DNA of 39,254 nt from Blastopirellula sp. (GCA_002733575.1 NVWB01000037.1:1-39254); one strand, 5' to 3'; counted from the first letter of the stretch, positions 9,509-18,684 are shown. Program-made: numbers and translations. Notes: a model not told the origin generated them from the letters alone.

Positions 9509-10042
9509 ATGCGTCTACCAATTCGCTCTTGGAAGAATACCCTATCAATGCTGGGTCTTAAGCTGTCAGATAAGAAGACATCAAAAAGAACTAGAAGAAA
9601 ATCACGGGCTTTGAACTTTGAATCACTCGAATCGAAGCAACTATTGGCTGCTGACTTAATCTCTGTTGAATCAAACGACAACATTTACATGGCTGAAGTT
9701 GCTCCAGCGATTGCTGGTTCCAAGTTCGTCATCAAAGGAAATCTGAACGACGACACCGATGTTGACCTTTACGAAGTCTCCTTGGGACCGGGGCAAACTC
9801 TCAAAGCCAATATCGAAGGCACCGGTTCCAGCCCCGCTGACACTCACCTACGCTTGTTCAGTGAAAACGGTACTCAGGTAGCCTATGGGGAAAAGATTGA
9901 CGCCACTACCATCGGCGGCGGCACCTTTTACATCGGCGTTTCACAGGAGGATAATGTCTCTTATGATGCCACTGTTGACACCAGTATCTCCACTGCAAGT
10001 GAAAAAAGTGGGCATCTAAAAAATAAGACAAGTACCGACTGA
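9509..10042 (+). CDS. LEPR-XLL / pre-peptidase-domain secreted protein, 5' part of a split gene
   Basis: 177 residues. The N-terminus has a basic region (KRTRRKSR) followed by LESLESKQLLAAD, the LEPR-XLL motif found at the start of many large planctomycete surface proteins. Residues ~70-160 (FVIKGNLNDDTDVDLYEVSL, DTHLRLFSENG, GGTFYIGVSQ) look like a bacterial pre-peptidase C-terminal (PPC) beta-sandwich. The frame stops at 10040-10042, before the last PPC strand; that strand (YRLKLNISD) lies in the next frame from 10027 and leads into the following gene. A single missing base near 10025-10030 would rejoin them into about 1200 residues. Either a sequencing error or a recent inactivation. No ribosome-binding site is evident. 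Confidence 0.7.
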   Translation: MRLPIRSWKNTLSMLGLKLSDKKTSKRTRRKSRALNFESLESKQLLAADLISVESNDNIYMAEVAPAIAGSKFVIKGNLNDDTDVDLYEVSLGPGQTLKANIEGTGSSPADTHLRLFSENGTQVAYGEKIDATTIGGGTFYIGVSQEDNVSYDATVDTSISTASEKSGHLKNKTSTD

Positions 10043-10077
10043 AACTTAACATCAGTGATCCGACTGAAGAAACACCG

Positions 10078-13000
10078 GTGCAGATCGAGAGTTCTCCGTC
10101 TATCGCCGAAGGCTTCACCGTTTCTGCCATGAGTGGTGAAAGTGGTTCTGGCAGTGGATCAGGCTCAGGTAGCGGTTCTAGCTCAGGCAGTGGCTCATCG
10201 GGTAGCGGAAGTGGGTCGGGTAGTGGCAGCGGTTCAGGTAGTACAAACCATGCTCCAACAGCAGATTCTGATTCCGCATCCACCTTACATGACACGCCTT
10301 TGGGTGACTGGTATCTAATTTTCTCTGATCCCGATATCAATGATGTTCTCATAGTCACAGTCAGTGGAGGTACGATCACGGTTGTCGATACCGGCAATGG
10401 AAGTACAACCACGGAACTCGATACCGGCAATGGCGTCTTTACTTTCTACGATATGAATGGCGGCTATTTTGGCTACACACCCAATCTTCATTTTGTAGGT
10501 CAAGATTCTTTCTCGTTTGAAGTCTTCGATGGGTCGCTCACAGCCTCAGCAACATTTACTGTTGATGTGACTAACACAGCACCCATCGCTGAAGACATGA
10601 CGGAATATATGGAGAAAAATACCGAATTGTTTTCAGGGTTTTCTGCTTGGGATATAGACTTAGGTGAGACTCTGACCTATACCGCAACGAGCCCTGCGAA
10701 TGGAGCCTTTGTGTACAACAGCTTGTCTGGTGCCTACGCTTATACGCCAAACGATGACTATACAGGTACGGCTAGTTTTTCATTCACAGCCACTGATGGA
10801 ATTGCTAGTGTCACCAAAGATGTGACCATCAATGTATACGGCGTTGATCTAAAAACCGATAGCAACAACGATGGTTCGATTACCGATGCCGATGATGATG
10901 CGGAAGATCAGGAAGCCAGGGCTTTGTTTATCAACACCGATGACGATGATGGCGATGGGGCTTCGGATGGCACGCAGACTTCTGTTCTAGGTGAAAACGA
11001 TTTAGCCGAAATGCAATTGGAAGTCAACGCAACGGGAATGACCAATGTCACGGTGACCTTATCGGGAGACGGCTACACCCAGAACTACAAAGTTTGGTCG
11101 GACTCGACAAAAGGAACTTTGTTAATCGGAAATGGAACTAACGATACCGACGAAATCTCGTGGCCTCTGGGAGGCATGCCCAGCAGCGTTTGGGTTGAAG
11201 CCTTAGTCTCTGGAACAAAGGAGCCATACTATCTCTCTTTCGAGGACTCCGATACTGGAATCATTGCAGCAGACGATGTTAGCTTTGACTCGCTTGATGT
11301 CGATATTGATGTCGATTCTAATAACGATGGAATAATTGATGCCACCGATGATCCTGCTAATGATCTAACATTTGAAGAAGGTGATCCTGGTAAGATTCTT
11401 GCGGTTGGAAGGAACCAACGTAAACCGATTGAACTCAAACTGAGCATGCTAGATGGACTTAATCTAGACACATTTACTTTTACACTAGATTATGATCAGA
11501 CCGTGATTGAAATTTTCGATACTGGTGCAGTACCAGGTGTTCCAGCCGGAAATCTAATCGGGTCAGGTGATGACATCACCGCTAGCAGCAATTATACAAA
11601 GGAAGACATTGCAAACGGCATCACACTTTATATGGACGGTGTTAATCTCGGAGAAACGGAACTAAAATTTATAGCCACGAGCCTAAATAATTCCAAAACA
11701 GACACCGTGCATATCAATGTTGCCTTAGATATTGATACCGATAGCAACAATAATGGTACTATTGAGACCACATCCCGAGCAGAAGATAATATCGAAGACT
11801 GGATTCATATTGATCCAAAGGAATTGGGCAAACGAATCTTTGTTAATACCGATGACGATAATGAAAATGGAATCGCTGATAAAGACGAAAATCTTGCCTC
11901 AGATGACGACTGGGCTGAAGTAACATTGAACTTTACCGAAACCTATCTTCCTGGTTATGAATTGGTTTTAGTACATTCCAGGGATTTGACCATCCATTCA
12001 GATTCAGCCCTTCCAAATCCCGATCCCGATAATGGTGATTACGTCTGGAATTTGGGTGACAATCCTTTAATAGCGTGGACAGGTTCACTTACGATATTTG
12101 CAGAAGGAACGAAAGTTGACTTAGAAAAAAACAACAAGATCAACTTGAGGTTAAGAAAAGGCATTGATATCTTGGCTAACGATGCTGTGCATATTAGCGT
12201 AGAATCCGTCGTCTGGCCAGCAAATGACCAGCTTAAGATAGATGAGGTTACAGGACAGTTAGTTGAAAACACCAATTGGAATAAAGAAAGCACGGACAAA
12301 TGGGAAGGATTTGCACTGACTGACGCATGGTACATCAGCAATCCACTGATCGATTATATTCAGGATAGTAACCTAAGAGGAACTGCGGAGACGGTCCATC
12401 CAGATGGAGGAACTACGAGTACAGCAGGAAGCCCAAATTCGCCAAGCAACGGTGACTATGGTGACTTTGATGATGGCTTCACGTTAGAAGTGGACTATAC
12501 TTTTGAAACGACACGGGGTGATGGAACGACAGGTTGGGTCCAGATTAAACAAGCTGATCCTGATCCGACGAAACCTTTTAAATTGATAAATAAAGTAAGC
12601 AATGTAGGCAATAGTGGTATCAAGTTTGGAATGACTGAAGTTGAGGCGTCAATTTTAGATATTAAATCAATGGCAAAAAGAGTCGCAGACCCTGGAGGAC
12701 TTGCGTTAATCAACACCTACATTGATGACGCAGGTAAAATTGTGTTTCCTACCAATAATTTATATGTAGATGAACATATAACCCGATTATCGACCGGAAT
12801 CCTCTATCATAAAACAAACTATTTAAGCATCGAAGATTTTCCTAAAGATACAAATGGCGATCCACTCCCTCTCAATAAAGCTAATTTTCAAACCATGATG
12901 AATGCCACTCATGCTAGAAATAATAATGGGATTATGATTGATGTAATTAAAAACAGTTCAGGATTATACAATATCGAAATCTACGTTGGGCGTGAGGGAG

Positions 13001-13119
13001 CACGTGTTAAGTCTTTCGGACAAGATAATTATGCACTCGGTTCAATCCCGAAATTATTACTCCAGACTCACTGGGGAAGTGGAGTAATCTTTGAAAACCT
13101 TAAAATTACAAAGAAGTGA
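10078..13119 (+). CDS. Large cadherin/VCBS-like, calcium-loop repeat protein, 3' part of a split gene
   Basis: 1013 residues from a GTG; the frame is open from 10027 and has no signal peptide of its own, as expected for the C-terminal part of the preceding gene. In order: the end of the PPC strand, a Ser-Gly linker (~20-60), two cadherin/tandem-95-like domains each beginning NHAPTA or NTAPIA and ending with a SFSFxxxDG strand (~60-255), then three related modules opening with DTDSNNDG-type aspartate-rich loops and VNTDDDxxNG segments (~258-750). The C-terminal ~230 residues end in IPKLLLQTHWGSGVIFENL, resembling the last strands of the DUF1080 (3-keto-disaccharide hydrolase-like) concanavalin fold. 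A calcium-dependent surface adhesin or polysaccharide-binding protein is the likely role. The C-terminal domain call is tentative. Confidence 0.7.
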   Translation: MQIESSPSIAEGFTVSAMSGESGSGSGSGSGSGSSSGSGSSGSGSGSGSGSGSGSTNHAPTADSDSASTLHDTPLGDWYLIFSDPDINDVLIVTVSGGTITVVDTGNGSTTTELDTGNGVFTFYDMNGGYFGYTPNLHFVGQDSFSFEVFDGSLTASATFTVDVTNTAPIAEDMTEYMEKNTELFSGFSAWDIDLGETLTYTATSPANGAFVYNSLSGAYAYTPNDDYTGTASFSFTATDGIASVTKDVTINVYGVDLKTDSNNDGSITDADDDAEDQEARALFINTDDDDGDGASDGTQTSVLGENDLAEMQLEVNATGMTNVTVTLSGDGYTQNYKVWSDSTKGTLLIGNGTNDTDEISWPLGGMPSSVWVEALVSGTKEPYYLSFEDSDTGIIAADDVSFDSLDVDIDVDSNNDGIIDATDDPANDLTFEEGDPGKILAVGRNQRKPIELKLSMLDGLNLDTFTFTLDYDQTVIEIFDTGAVPGVPAGNLIGSGDDITASSNYTKEDIANGITLYMDGVNLGETELKFIATSLNNSKTDTVHINVALDIDTDSNNNGTIETTSRAEDNIEDWIHIDPKELGKRIFVNTDDDNENGIADKDENLASDDDWAEVTLNFTETYLPGYELVLVHSRDLTIHSDSALPNPDPDNGDYVWNLGDNPLIAWTGSLTIFAEGTKVDLEKNNKINLRLRKGIDILANDAVHISVESVVWPANDQLKIDEVTGQLVENTNWNKESTDKWEGFALTDAWYISNPLIDYIQDSNLRGTAETVHPDGGTTSTAGSPNSPSNGDYGDFDDGFTLEVDYTFETTRGDGTTGWVQIKQADPDPTKPFKLINKVSNVGNSGIKFGMTEVEASILDIKSMAKRVADPGGLALINTYIDDAGKIVFPTNNLYVDEHITRLSTGILYHKTNYLSIEDFPKDTNGDPLPLNKANFQTMMNATHARNNNGIMIDVIKNSSGLYNIEIYVGREGARVKSFGQDNYALGSIPKLLLQTHWGSGVIFENLKITKK
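10141..10242 (+). repeat. Ser-Gly coding microsatellite
   Basis: About 34 codons alternating serine and glycine, written with mixed codons (agt, tca, tct; ggt, ggc, gga), giving a degenerate six-base repeat. It encodes the flexible linker between the PPC domain and the first cadherin-like domain, about 110 bases after the apparent frameshift. Length change here would be in multiples of six and would not alter frame. Confidence 0.8.
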
Positions 13120-13161
13120 TGGTGTTCTAATTAATACTGGAACTTATTAGGAGATGAATCG

Positions 13162-14274
13162 TTGAATCAGTTGAAACACTTACCCCAATTAATCTTGTTC
13201 CTCTGCACATTGAGTAGTTTTTGGATTATCCCTAACACCCTACTGGCTGATCTTGAATCACCAGAAGTTGCATTAGGGTCTTTTACACAAGATCTAAAAG
13301 TTGGTCCTGGGATGAATGCTGCTGGAAGAAACCTCGCTGGCTGTCGTTTTATCAATATCGATTTAAGCAAAGCGAATTTTGATGGGGCGAATTTTAGAGG
13401 TTGTAAGATTTTTCAGTGCAATTTAAAAGAAGCCTCTTTTCGCAAGGCAAACTTCTATGGTTTGTGGTGGAACGAATGTGAAATTGAAGGAGCAGATTTT
13501 ACGGACGCCATTCTAAATGGAACTGAAAGTTTACATAGAAGTGGTGTTGAGATACTATTTTCTTCCAGGCAGTTAAAGTCAACACTAAGTTATAAACAAC
13601 GTGACTTCACCGGTTGCACAATTGGTATCGCAAAAGAGGACTCTCCACCATCATTAGACTTTCAAGATGCGATATTCAAAGATGCAGAGTTTGGCATGAC
13701 CGATTTACGTGACTGCAACTTTACAAACGCCCGATTAACTGACGCTGATTTCTACCTATGTAAGATGACTTCTAAACAACTTAAATCCACTTACGATTAT
13801 AAACACAAGCATTTTATACGATTAACCTTTGGCACGATTGATGGGCCAATAGACCTGTCGGGATTTAACTTGTATGGATCGTCTTACTTGCCACGTCATG
13901 CTGAATTTTCAAATTCAAATATTACTAATTGCTCATTTTATTCAATTCCGAAAGAACAATTAGAGACAACAAAGAATTTTCAGGAAGGGCAACTAACGGG
14001 AATTAATTTTAATGGCCAACAATTTACCAATGTAGATTTGTCAGGGCAGAACTTAAGCAACTCCTCGTTCAGGGGGCGTTTTCACGGTGCAAATCTTACT
14101 GACGCAGTGATATCTAATTGTAAATTTAGCGAGCCGACTGGTATTGAAACGGGCCTAACCATTAAGCAAATCAAATCCACTTGGAATTACAAAAACAACC
14201 GAATGGCTGGAATTAAGTTTCCAGAAGAACTTGCCAAAGCGTTAGAGGCAGAGCGAGCTAAGGAAAAAGAGTGA
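13162..14274 (+). CDS. Exported pentapeptide-repeat protein, paralogue 1
   Basis: 370 residues from a TTG start (13162) supported by AGGAG at 13149-13153, eight bases upstream. A signal peptide (about 1-30, ending near LLADLES) is followed by a well-conserved block QDLKVGPGMNAAGRNLAGC and then runs of pentapeptide repeats of the A(N/D)(L/F)xx kind (SKANFDGANFRGCKIFQCN), interrupted by recurrent QLKSTxxYKxxxFxG segments that mark turns of the right-handed beta-helix. It closes with WNYKNNRMAGIKFPEEL and a charged helix. A close tandem duplicate follows 36 bases later. Pentapeptide helices are scaffolds; no catalytic motif is visible. It lies 42 bases after the split surface-protein gene, probably in the same transcript. 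Confidence 0.85.
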   Translation: MNQLKHLPQLILFLCTLSSFWIIPNTLLADLESPEVALGSFTQDLKVGPGMNAAGRNLAGCRFINIDLSKANFDGANFRGCKIFQCNLKEASFRKANFYGLWWNECEIEGADFTDAILNGTESLHRSGVEILFSSRQLKSTLSYKQRDFTGCTIGIAKEDSPPSLDFQDAIFKDAEFGMTDLRDCNFTNARLTDADFYLCKMTSKQLKSTYDYKHKHFIRLTFGTIDGPIDLSGFNLYGSSYLPRHAEFSNSNITNCSFYSIPKEQLETTKNFQEGQLTGINFNGQQFTNVDLSGQNLSNSSFRGRFHGANLTDAVISNCKFSEPTGIETGLTIKQIKSTWNYKNNRMAGIKFPEELAKALEAERAKEKE

Positions 14275-14310
14275 TTTCATGGAACATGATAAATGCCGGG
14301 AGAACAATTT

Positions 14311-15405
14311 ATGAATCACTTGATATTATTTTTGTCATGTTGTGTGATAATCCTACTTTGTTGTTGCCATGCAAAAGCAGATGTTGCCTCATCTGAAATC
14401 GTCTTAGGTTCTCAGTCGCAAGACCTCAAAGTTGGTCCGGGCATGGATGCCTCGAATAGAAACTTGTCTGGCTGCAAATTTATTGGTCTCGATTTATCAA
14501 AGGCTAATTTCAATGGAGCAAATCTAAAGGGCTGTTATATATTTCAATGCAACTTTAAAGGAGCTTCTTTTAGAAAAACTAATTTTGATGGACTCTGGTG
14601 GAATGAATGTGATATTCAAGGAGCTGATTTCACAGATGCCATACTAAATGGAACCATAAGGCCCTTGCAAGCACATGAAGTTGACTTCTCCTCAGAACAG
14701 TTGATGTCAACTCAAAGTTATAAAGATCGTGATTTCACAGATTGTACAATTCGTTTTGTAAGAGGAACTCCAGCCCCTTCACTTGACTTTAGAAATGCAA
14801 AGTTTCAGAATTCTTTATTCTCTCAGTGTGACTTACGCAAATGCGATTTCACAGATGCAAATATCACTGGAGCCAGTTTTCATCATTCTAAAATGACTGC
14901 GAAACAAATTGTTTCAACTTATAATTACAAGCACCAACATTTAATTGGCATTCGATTTGGCCACGTGGATGGTAAACTTGATCTCTCTGATTTTGACCTA
15001 ACCAAGTCAAGGTTTTTTTCCAATCAATCCAGTTTTTCAAATGCGATTCTTACAGATTGTGAATTTTATGGTTTACCAAGTGAGCAATTAAAATCAACAA
15101 AGAGTTATCAAAATGGACAATTAATCGGAGTTGCATTTCGTGGCCAAGATTTTTCTAAAATAGACATGTCAGGACAGAACCTGAGTAACGCCTCCTTTCA
15201 CGGTTGTATTTTTAATGAGACAAGTTTCAATGATGCTGTAATTTCAAACTGCTGGTTTGATCGCTACCCCAGAGGCGAAATCGATCTCACCATCGAGCAA
15301 ATTAAATCAACCTGGAATTACAAAAACAACCGCATGGTTGGGATTAAGTTTCCAGAAGAACTTGCCAAAGCGTTAGAGCAAGAGCAGCTTAAACGGCAGG
15401 AGTGA
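14311..15405 (+). CDS. Exported pentapeptide-repeat protein, paralogue 2
   Basis: 364 residues. The start at 14311 is chosen over an in-frame ATG at 14293 because GGAG (14299-14302) lies eight bases before it and because the protein then begins with the signal peptide MNHLILFLSCCVIILL, matching paralogue 1 (MNQLKHLPQLILFL). The body is collinear with paralogue 1, including QDLKVGPGM, LWWNEC, GADFTDAILNGT and the shared C-terminus WNYKNNRMxGIKFPEELAKALE. It is clearly a tandem duplication whose copies have since diverged, most in the central third. The cysteine-rich signal region (CCC before HAKA) might allow lipid attachment, but no clean lipobox is seen. Its stop (15403-15405) abuts the open frame of a truncated hydrolase. 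Confidence 0.85.
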   Translation: MNHLILFLSCCVIILLCCCHAKADVASSEIVLGSQSQDLKVGPGMDASNRNLSGCKFIGLDLSKANFNGANLKGCYIFQCNFKGASFRKTNFDGLWWNECDIQGADFTDAILNGTIRPLQAHEVDFSSEQLMSTQSYKDRDFTDCTIRFVRGTPAPSLDFRNAKFQNSLFSQCDLRKCDFTDANITGASFHHSKMTAKQIVSTYNYKHQHLIGIRFGHVDGKLDLSDFDLTKSRFFSNQSSFSNAILTDCEFYGLPSEQLKSTKSYQNGQLIGVAFRGQDFSKIDMSGQNLSNASFHGCIFNETSFNDAVISNCWFDRYPRGEIDLTIEQIKSTWNYKNNRMVGIKFPEELAKALEQEQLKRQE

Positions 15406-15513
15406 TTAATAAGCACTCCAATTGGTATTGAAATCGACAGCGACAGTGTTCTATTTTCAGTCATTGATGTCAACCTTACTGCTTACCGACAGACGACACC
15501 TGTTTTTGTTAGC

Positions 15514-16524
15514 GTGCCTATTCCCGAGGATCTCGAAGAGACAGGGGTCGGCATTCGACGTAACGGAGATGATGATGACAACGATAACATTGCGGACAGG
15601 TTTGATGTGAATGTGGCTGGCGAGGACGACTTGATTCGCGTGACCATGGAGACGGGTAACCGAAGCATGCCTGGCGTTCGCTTTGAACTAAATCGCAGTA
15701 CAACCGATATCAACGTGTGGAGAAGTGCCACAAGCAACACGAACGCCATTTTTGATTTATCCCCAACGAACTTATCCACCGTACTTCCGGCAACTGGTCC
15801 AGCGATAGAGGACATCTATGTTGAATGGGCGAACATGAGTTCCACTGCTTCCACATCCTTGAAGTTAAGCGTCTGGGATACGACCCACAATCAGGAGGTA
15901 TTCTTTGACACGGTTGTTTTTGACCCGTTTAAAAGTATCGTGATTGTGTTGGGCGGTGAAAATCAGGTTCCAGCGGACCCCGTAAATTTCCCTGGTGACC
16001 ATGGCATATTTGACATGGCGATTGATATTTACCGTAACGATGGGTACGATGTTTTTATGTACGACGAAGACGACTCTAATACGCAAGGAGTTGGTGCACC
16101 GTATGATGAGATTGTGGAGGCGATAAACAATCGCGGTGTAACTGAGGTAGCGATCATTGGATATAGCCACGGAGGAGGATCGACATACAGTCTGTCATGG
16201 CGTTTAAATGAAAATGTCATTGGCAATCTCACAGACATTACCGGTACATTCACCGTGCCGTATACAGCTTATATTGATGCCGTAACGGATTGGACAGGTT
16301 CTCCCGAGAACAGGCGACCTCATTTATCGTTGTTTCATACAAATCAATACGAAAGAAACACGTGGGGGAATTTACCAGGGCTCCCACACGGTGGACCAGC
16401 CGGTGGCGATGACGACATTGACCGAAGTTACATCGTAGGAATTAATCACTTTAATATCGATGATGACCCTCTTATTCTTTCGTTTACTCACACTCGTCTA
16501 AAACAAAAAGTACCAACGAAGTAA
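15514..16524 (+). CDS. 5'-truncated surface protein with alpha/beta hydrolase (lipase-like) domain
   Basis: 336 residues from a GTG with no ribosome-binding site; the same frame is open from 15406, right after the previous stop, and already encodes domain sequence (IGIEIDSDSVLFSVIDVN), so the real N-terminus is missing. Residues ~20-145 form a module of the type seen three times in the 10078-13119 protein (RRNGDDDDNDNIADRFDV, GEDDLIRVTM). Residues ~150-336 are an alpha/beta hydrolase: VAIIGYSHGGG gives the nucleophile elbow with Ser218, an Asp follows in AYIDAVTDW, and GINHFNIDDDP supplies a His. Domain recognition is good; substrate unknown. Probably the C-terminal remnant of a LEPR-XLL-type protein whose front was lost when the pentapeptide genes arrived. 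Whether it is expressed is uncertain. Confidence 0.7.
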   Translation: MPIPEDLEETGVGIRRNGDDDDNDNIADRFDVNVAGEDDLIRVTMETGNRSMPGVRFELNRSTTDINVWRSATSNTNAIFDLSPTNLSTVLPATGPAIEDIYVEWANMSSTASTSLKLSVWDTTHNQEVFFDTVVFDPFKSIVIVLGGENQVPADPVNFPGDHGIFDMAIDIYRNDGYDVFMYDEDDSNTQGVGAPYDEIVEAINNRGVTEVAIIGYSHGGGSTYSLSWRLNENVIGNLTDITGTFTVPYTAYIDAVTDWTGSPENRRPHLSLFHTNQYERNTWGNLPGLPHGGPAGGDDDIDRSYIVGINHFNIDDDPLILSFTHTRLKQKVPTK

Positions 16525-16542
16525 TTGGGAGCATTCATACCC

Positions 16543-16953
16543 ATGAGCAGTGAAGACCCCCAAACGCCGAACCCTTATCAGAGCCCGTCACAAACTCAAC
16601 GGGCAATACCCACGTCGAAATGGTCGTTGCGACGATGGGTTTCATTAGCCGTATATGGAACGTGGCTGCTATGCGGTGTGATTGGAGTTTGCATTTATTT
16701 TGAATTAGTGGGGATTTCTATTCACGATCCCGCAATAAGGTCGTTTTTCTTTCTCTCTTCGGCAGTACAAACAGTCGCTCTTGTGGCGATTATTTTAGGG
16801 TGCCCGCTTACTCTATTCGTACTTTACTACGGCGGTTGGAGATCAAGAATTCTGTGTTTGCTGCCAGCGATTTATTTCTGGATTGCTGCCGGGGACGTTC
16901 TTTTGCGATTTATTTGGCCTACAGTCAGGGATTTTCTTATTCAATTCGTTTGA
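16543..16953 (+). CDS. Small membrane protein with N-terminal NPYQSP motif
   Basis: 136 residues. The start at 16543 is favoured over a TTG at 16525 because GGGAG (16527-16531) lies 11 bases before it. The N-terminal soluble segment holds PNPYQSPSQ, a motif that recurs near the start of many small planctomycete membrane proteins. Three hydrophobic stretches follow (about 30-55, 68-95, 101-125). Its role is not known. It begins 18 bases after the truncated hydrolase and probably shares its transcript. No frameshift or other damage is visible. Confidence 0.7.
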   Translation: MSSEDPQTPNPYQSPSQTQRAIPTSKWSLRRWVSLAVYGTWLLCGVIGVCIYFELVGISIHDPAIRSFFFLSSAVQTVALVAIILGCPLTLFVLYYGGWRSRILCLLPAIYFWIAAGDVLLRFIWPTVRDFLIQFV

Positions 16954-17063
16954 AAGTACCGTTAGGTGGATGGTCAGTTGTTGTAGATGTGTTCAATGAT
17001 AATGATAGAGACCTAATAAACAGGTGAATGAAAGTCAAGATTTCATCCACCCTACTTCAAAAG

Positions 17064-17091
17064 CATGCCCACGCGAAAGCGTGAGGGCATG
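17064..17091. repeat. GAAA-loop hairpin, probable dispersed intergenic repeat
   Basis: catgcc-cacgc pairs with gcgtg-ag-ggcatg around a GAAA tetraloop, an 11-bp stem with a two-base bulge. It lies between two convergent genes but lacks a T run, so termination would have to be weak. It is preceded by ccaccctacttca, which recurs as tcaccctacttca at 23488-23500. The rest of 16954-17259 holds only repeat debris. Confidence 0.5.
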
Positions 17092-17097
17092 GCACCA

Positions 17098-17215
17098 AGA
17101 CCCAATGAATTTGAATTTAACCTTCTCGTCCTTCGTGCCTTTGAGTCTTAGTGGTTTAACACTTATCTTCCTTCCGTAACGGCTTCGCGTGCGAATCTTT
17201 TCTTTGCCCAAGATT
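17098..17215. repeat. Diverged fragment related to the MITE-like element
   Basis: Short blocks match the interior of the 1-399 and 3946-4369 repeats: cttcgtgcctttgag, tcttccttcc, and ggcttcgcgtgcgaatcttt followed by a pyrimidine-rich run and aagattaaa. The terminal inverted repeats are missing, so this is at most a degraded copy. Confidence 0.4.
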
Positions 17216-17259
17216 AAAGACTGAATATAGTTTCTGCTCCGCAGATAGCGGACCCTGCT

Positions 17260-18684
17260 TTATTTTGCACGACCTTTGCCTGTTTCCTCTCGCAATTTTG
17301 AGAACACATTTCCGGTTGGCTTTTCGGGAAGTGACGACTGCCATTTTTTCAGTTTACCCAGCAGTTCTTTGACAACCTCAGGCTTCGATGAACTCAGATC
17401 GTTGGACTCGGTCACATCGTGGGCGATATCGAATAGCTCAACGTGTGACATGTCACCGTTTGCTACTAATTTCCACTGATCATGAACTACTGCCCACGAT
17501 ACCCAATGGTTGGGCGCGGTTGCCCGAGCAGGCCACGGAGAGCCGAACTTCCAAAACAATGGTTTTTGTCGTCTATTCATCGGCTCGCCTTTAAGCACAT
17601 CCACCATACTGACGCCATCGGGTTTGTAGTCGCCTGTCAACTTGGCTCCTGCTATTTCGCAGAATGTAGGCAATAAATCCACGGCGGAAATCAAGGAAGC
17701 TTCATCAACTTTCCCAGCCGCGATTTTGCCTGGCCAACGTGCAATGAATGGCACGCCGATGCCGCCTTCAAACAGTGAGCTTTTGTATCCCCTGCGGCCT
17801 CCGGTGATTCCTTTGGAACCACCGATTCCCCAGCCAGCGCCGGTGGCAGTGTCATACTGCAAGTTCAGTTCAGCCGGCTTCGAGGCCCGCGCAGGTCCAT
17901 TGTCAGAACTAAAGATCACAAGTGTATTGTCGGCAATCCCAAGTCGGTCAAGCGTATTGAGCAACTTGCCAATTCGGTCGTCTGCATGGGACAACACCGA
18001 GGCGTAGATTTGATCTGCACGATCCAAGTCTCTAAAACGCCACTCGTATTTCGGAACGGTATGAAACGGCGTGTGAGGTTCGTGCATCCACACGTTGATG
18101 AAGAACGGCTTCTTTTCCGCCACGCTTTCTTCAATGAAAGCCGAAGCACGGGCCGCATCATCGTGCCACGGCATTTGTTCCCCAGAACAATTGAAGGCGC
18201 CGTAGTCGTCGTATCCGTAAGCGGCAGGTGTCGGAGAATCTGGGATCATATCGTTGGCAAGATGCCACTTGCCGTAGTGTGCGGTTCGATATCCGGCTTG
18301 TTTTAGAAATCGAATCATCAAGGGTGCCTCGGGGTTGAGCCAATCGGGCATGTTACGCCGAGCATTGCTGGGAACCCAGGCAAAGTGGCCATCGATGTTA
18401 TATCGGGCCGGAAAGTGACCAGTCATGACAGCCGTGCGACTCGGAGAACAAACGCCACTGGCAACCGTGAACCGATGAAAGTCTGTGCCTTCCTTTGCGA
18501 TTCGGTCGATGTTCGGTGTCTTCACATACGGATGCCCATGACAACTAAGGTCACCCCAGCCCCAGTCGTCGGCAAAGATGAATAGGATGTTTGGCTGCTC
18601 AGATGCTTTAGCGATGGAACCATGAAGAATTACGATACTCACCAAGAAAGTAGCGATCAGCGGGACAATGTTGCGTCGAATCAT
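17260..18684 (-). CDS. Type I sulfatase, exported
   Basis: 474 residues. The start at 18684 is chosen because it begins the signal peptide MIRRNIVPLIATFLVSIVIL; an upstream in-frame ATG (18717) and an earlier one (18777) add only unlikely leader sequence. NILFIFADDWGWGD gives the metal-binding Asp pair; SGVCSPSRTAVMTG contains the CxPxR signature whose Cys79 is oxidised to formylglycine as the catalytic group; GKWHL and SSDNGP complete the metal and sulfate site. It hydrolyses a sulfate ester outside the cytoplasm, most likely on a polysaccharide, but the substrate cannot be told. A formylglycine-generating enzyme is needed and is not in the window. It converges with the NPYQSP gene; upstream lies the divergent DUF3500-like gene. 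Confidence 0.92.
   Translation of the reverse strand: MIRRNIVPLIATFLVSIVILHGSIAKASEQPNILFIFADDWGWGDLSCHGHPYVKTPNIDRIAKEGTDFHRFTVASGVCSPSRTAVMTGHFPARYNIDGHFAWVPSNARRNMPDWLNPEAPLMIRFLKQAGYRTAHYGKWHLANDMIPDSPTPAAYGYDDYGAFNCSGEQMPWHDDAARASAFIEESVAEKKPFFINVWMHEPHTPFHTVPKYEWRFRDLDRADQIYASVLSHADDRIGKLLNTLDRLGIADNTLVIFSSDNGPARASKPAELNLQYDTATGAGWGIGGSKGITGGRRGYKSSLFEGGIGVPFIARWPGKIAAGKVDEASLISAVDLLPTFCEIAGAKLTGDYKPDGVSMVDVLKGEPMNRRQKPLFWKFGSPWPARATAPNHWVSWAVVHDQWKLVANGDMSHVELFDIAHDVTESNDLSSSKPEVVKELLGKLKKWQSSLPEKPTGNVFSKLREETGKGRAK

Noticed and set aside
10002..10042. Programmed -1 frameshift at the A6 runs in the LEPR-XLL gene
   Set aside because: A slip at either run enters a frame with an immediate stop (10017 or 10024); only a change after 10026 rejoins the domains, and no slippery heptamer is there.
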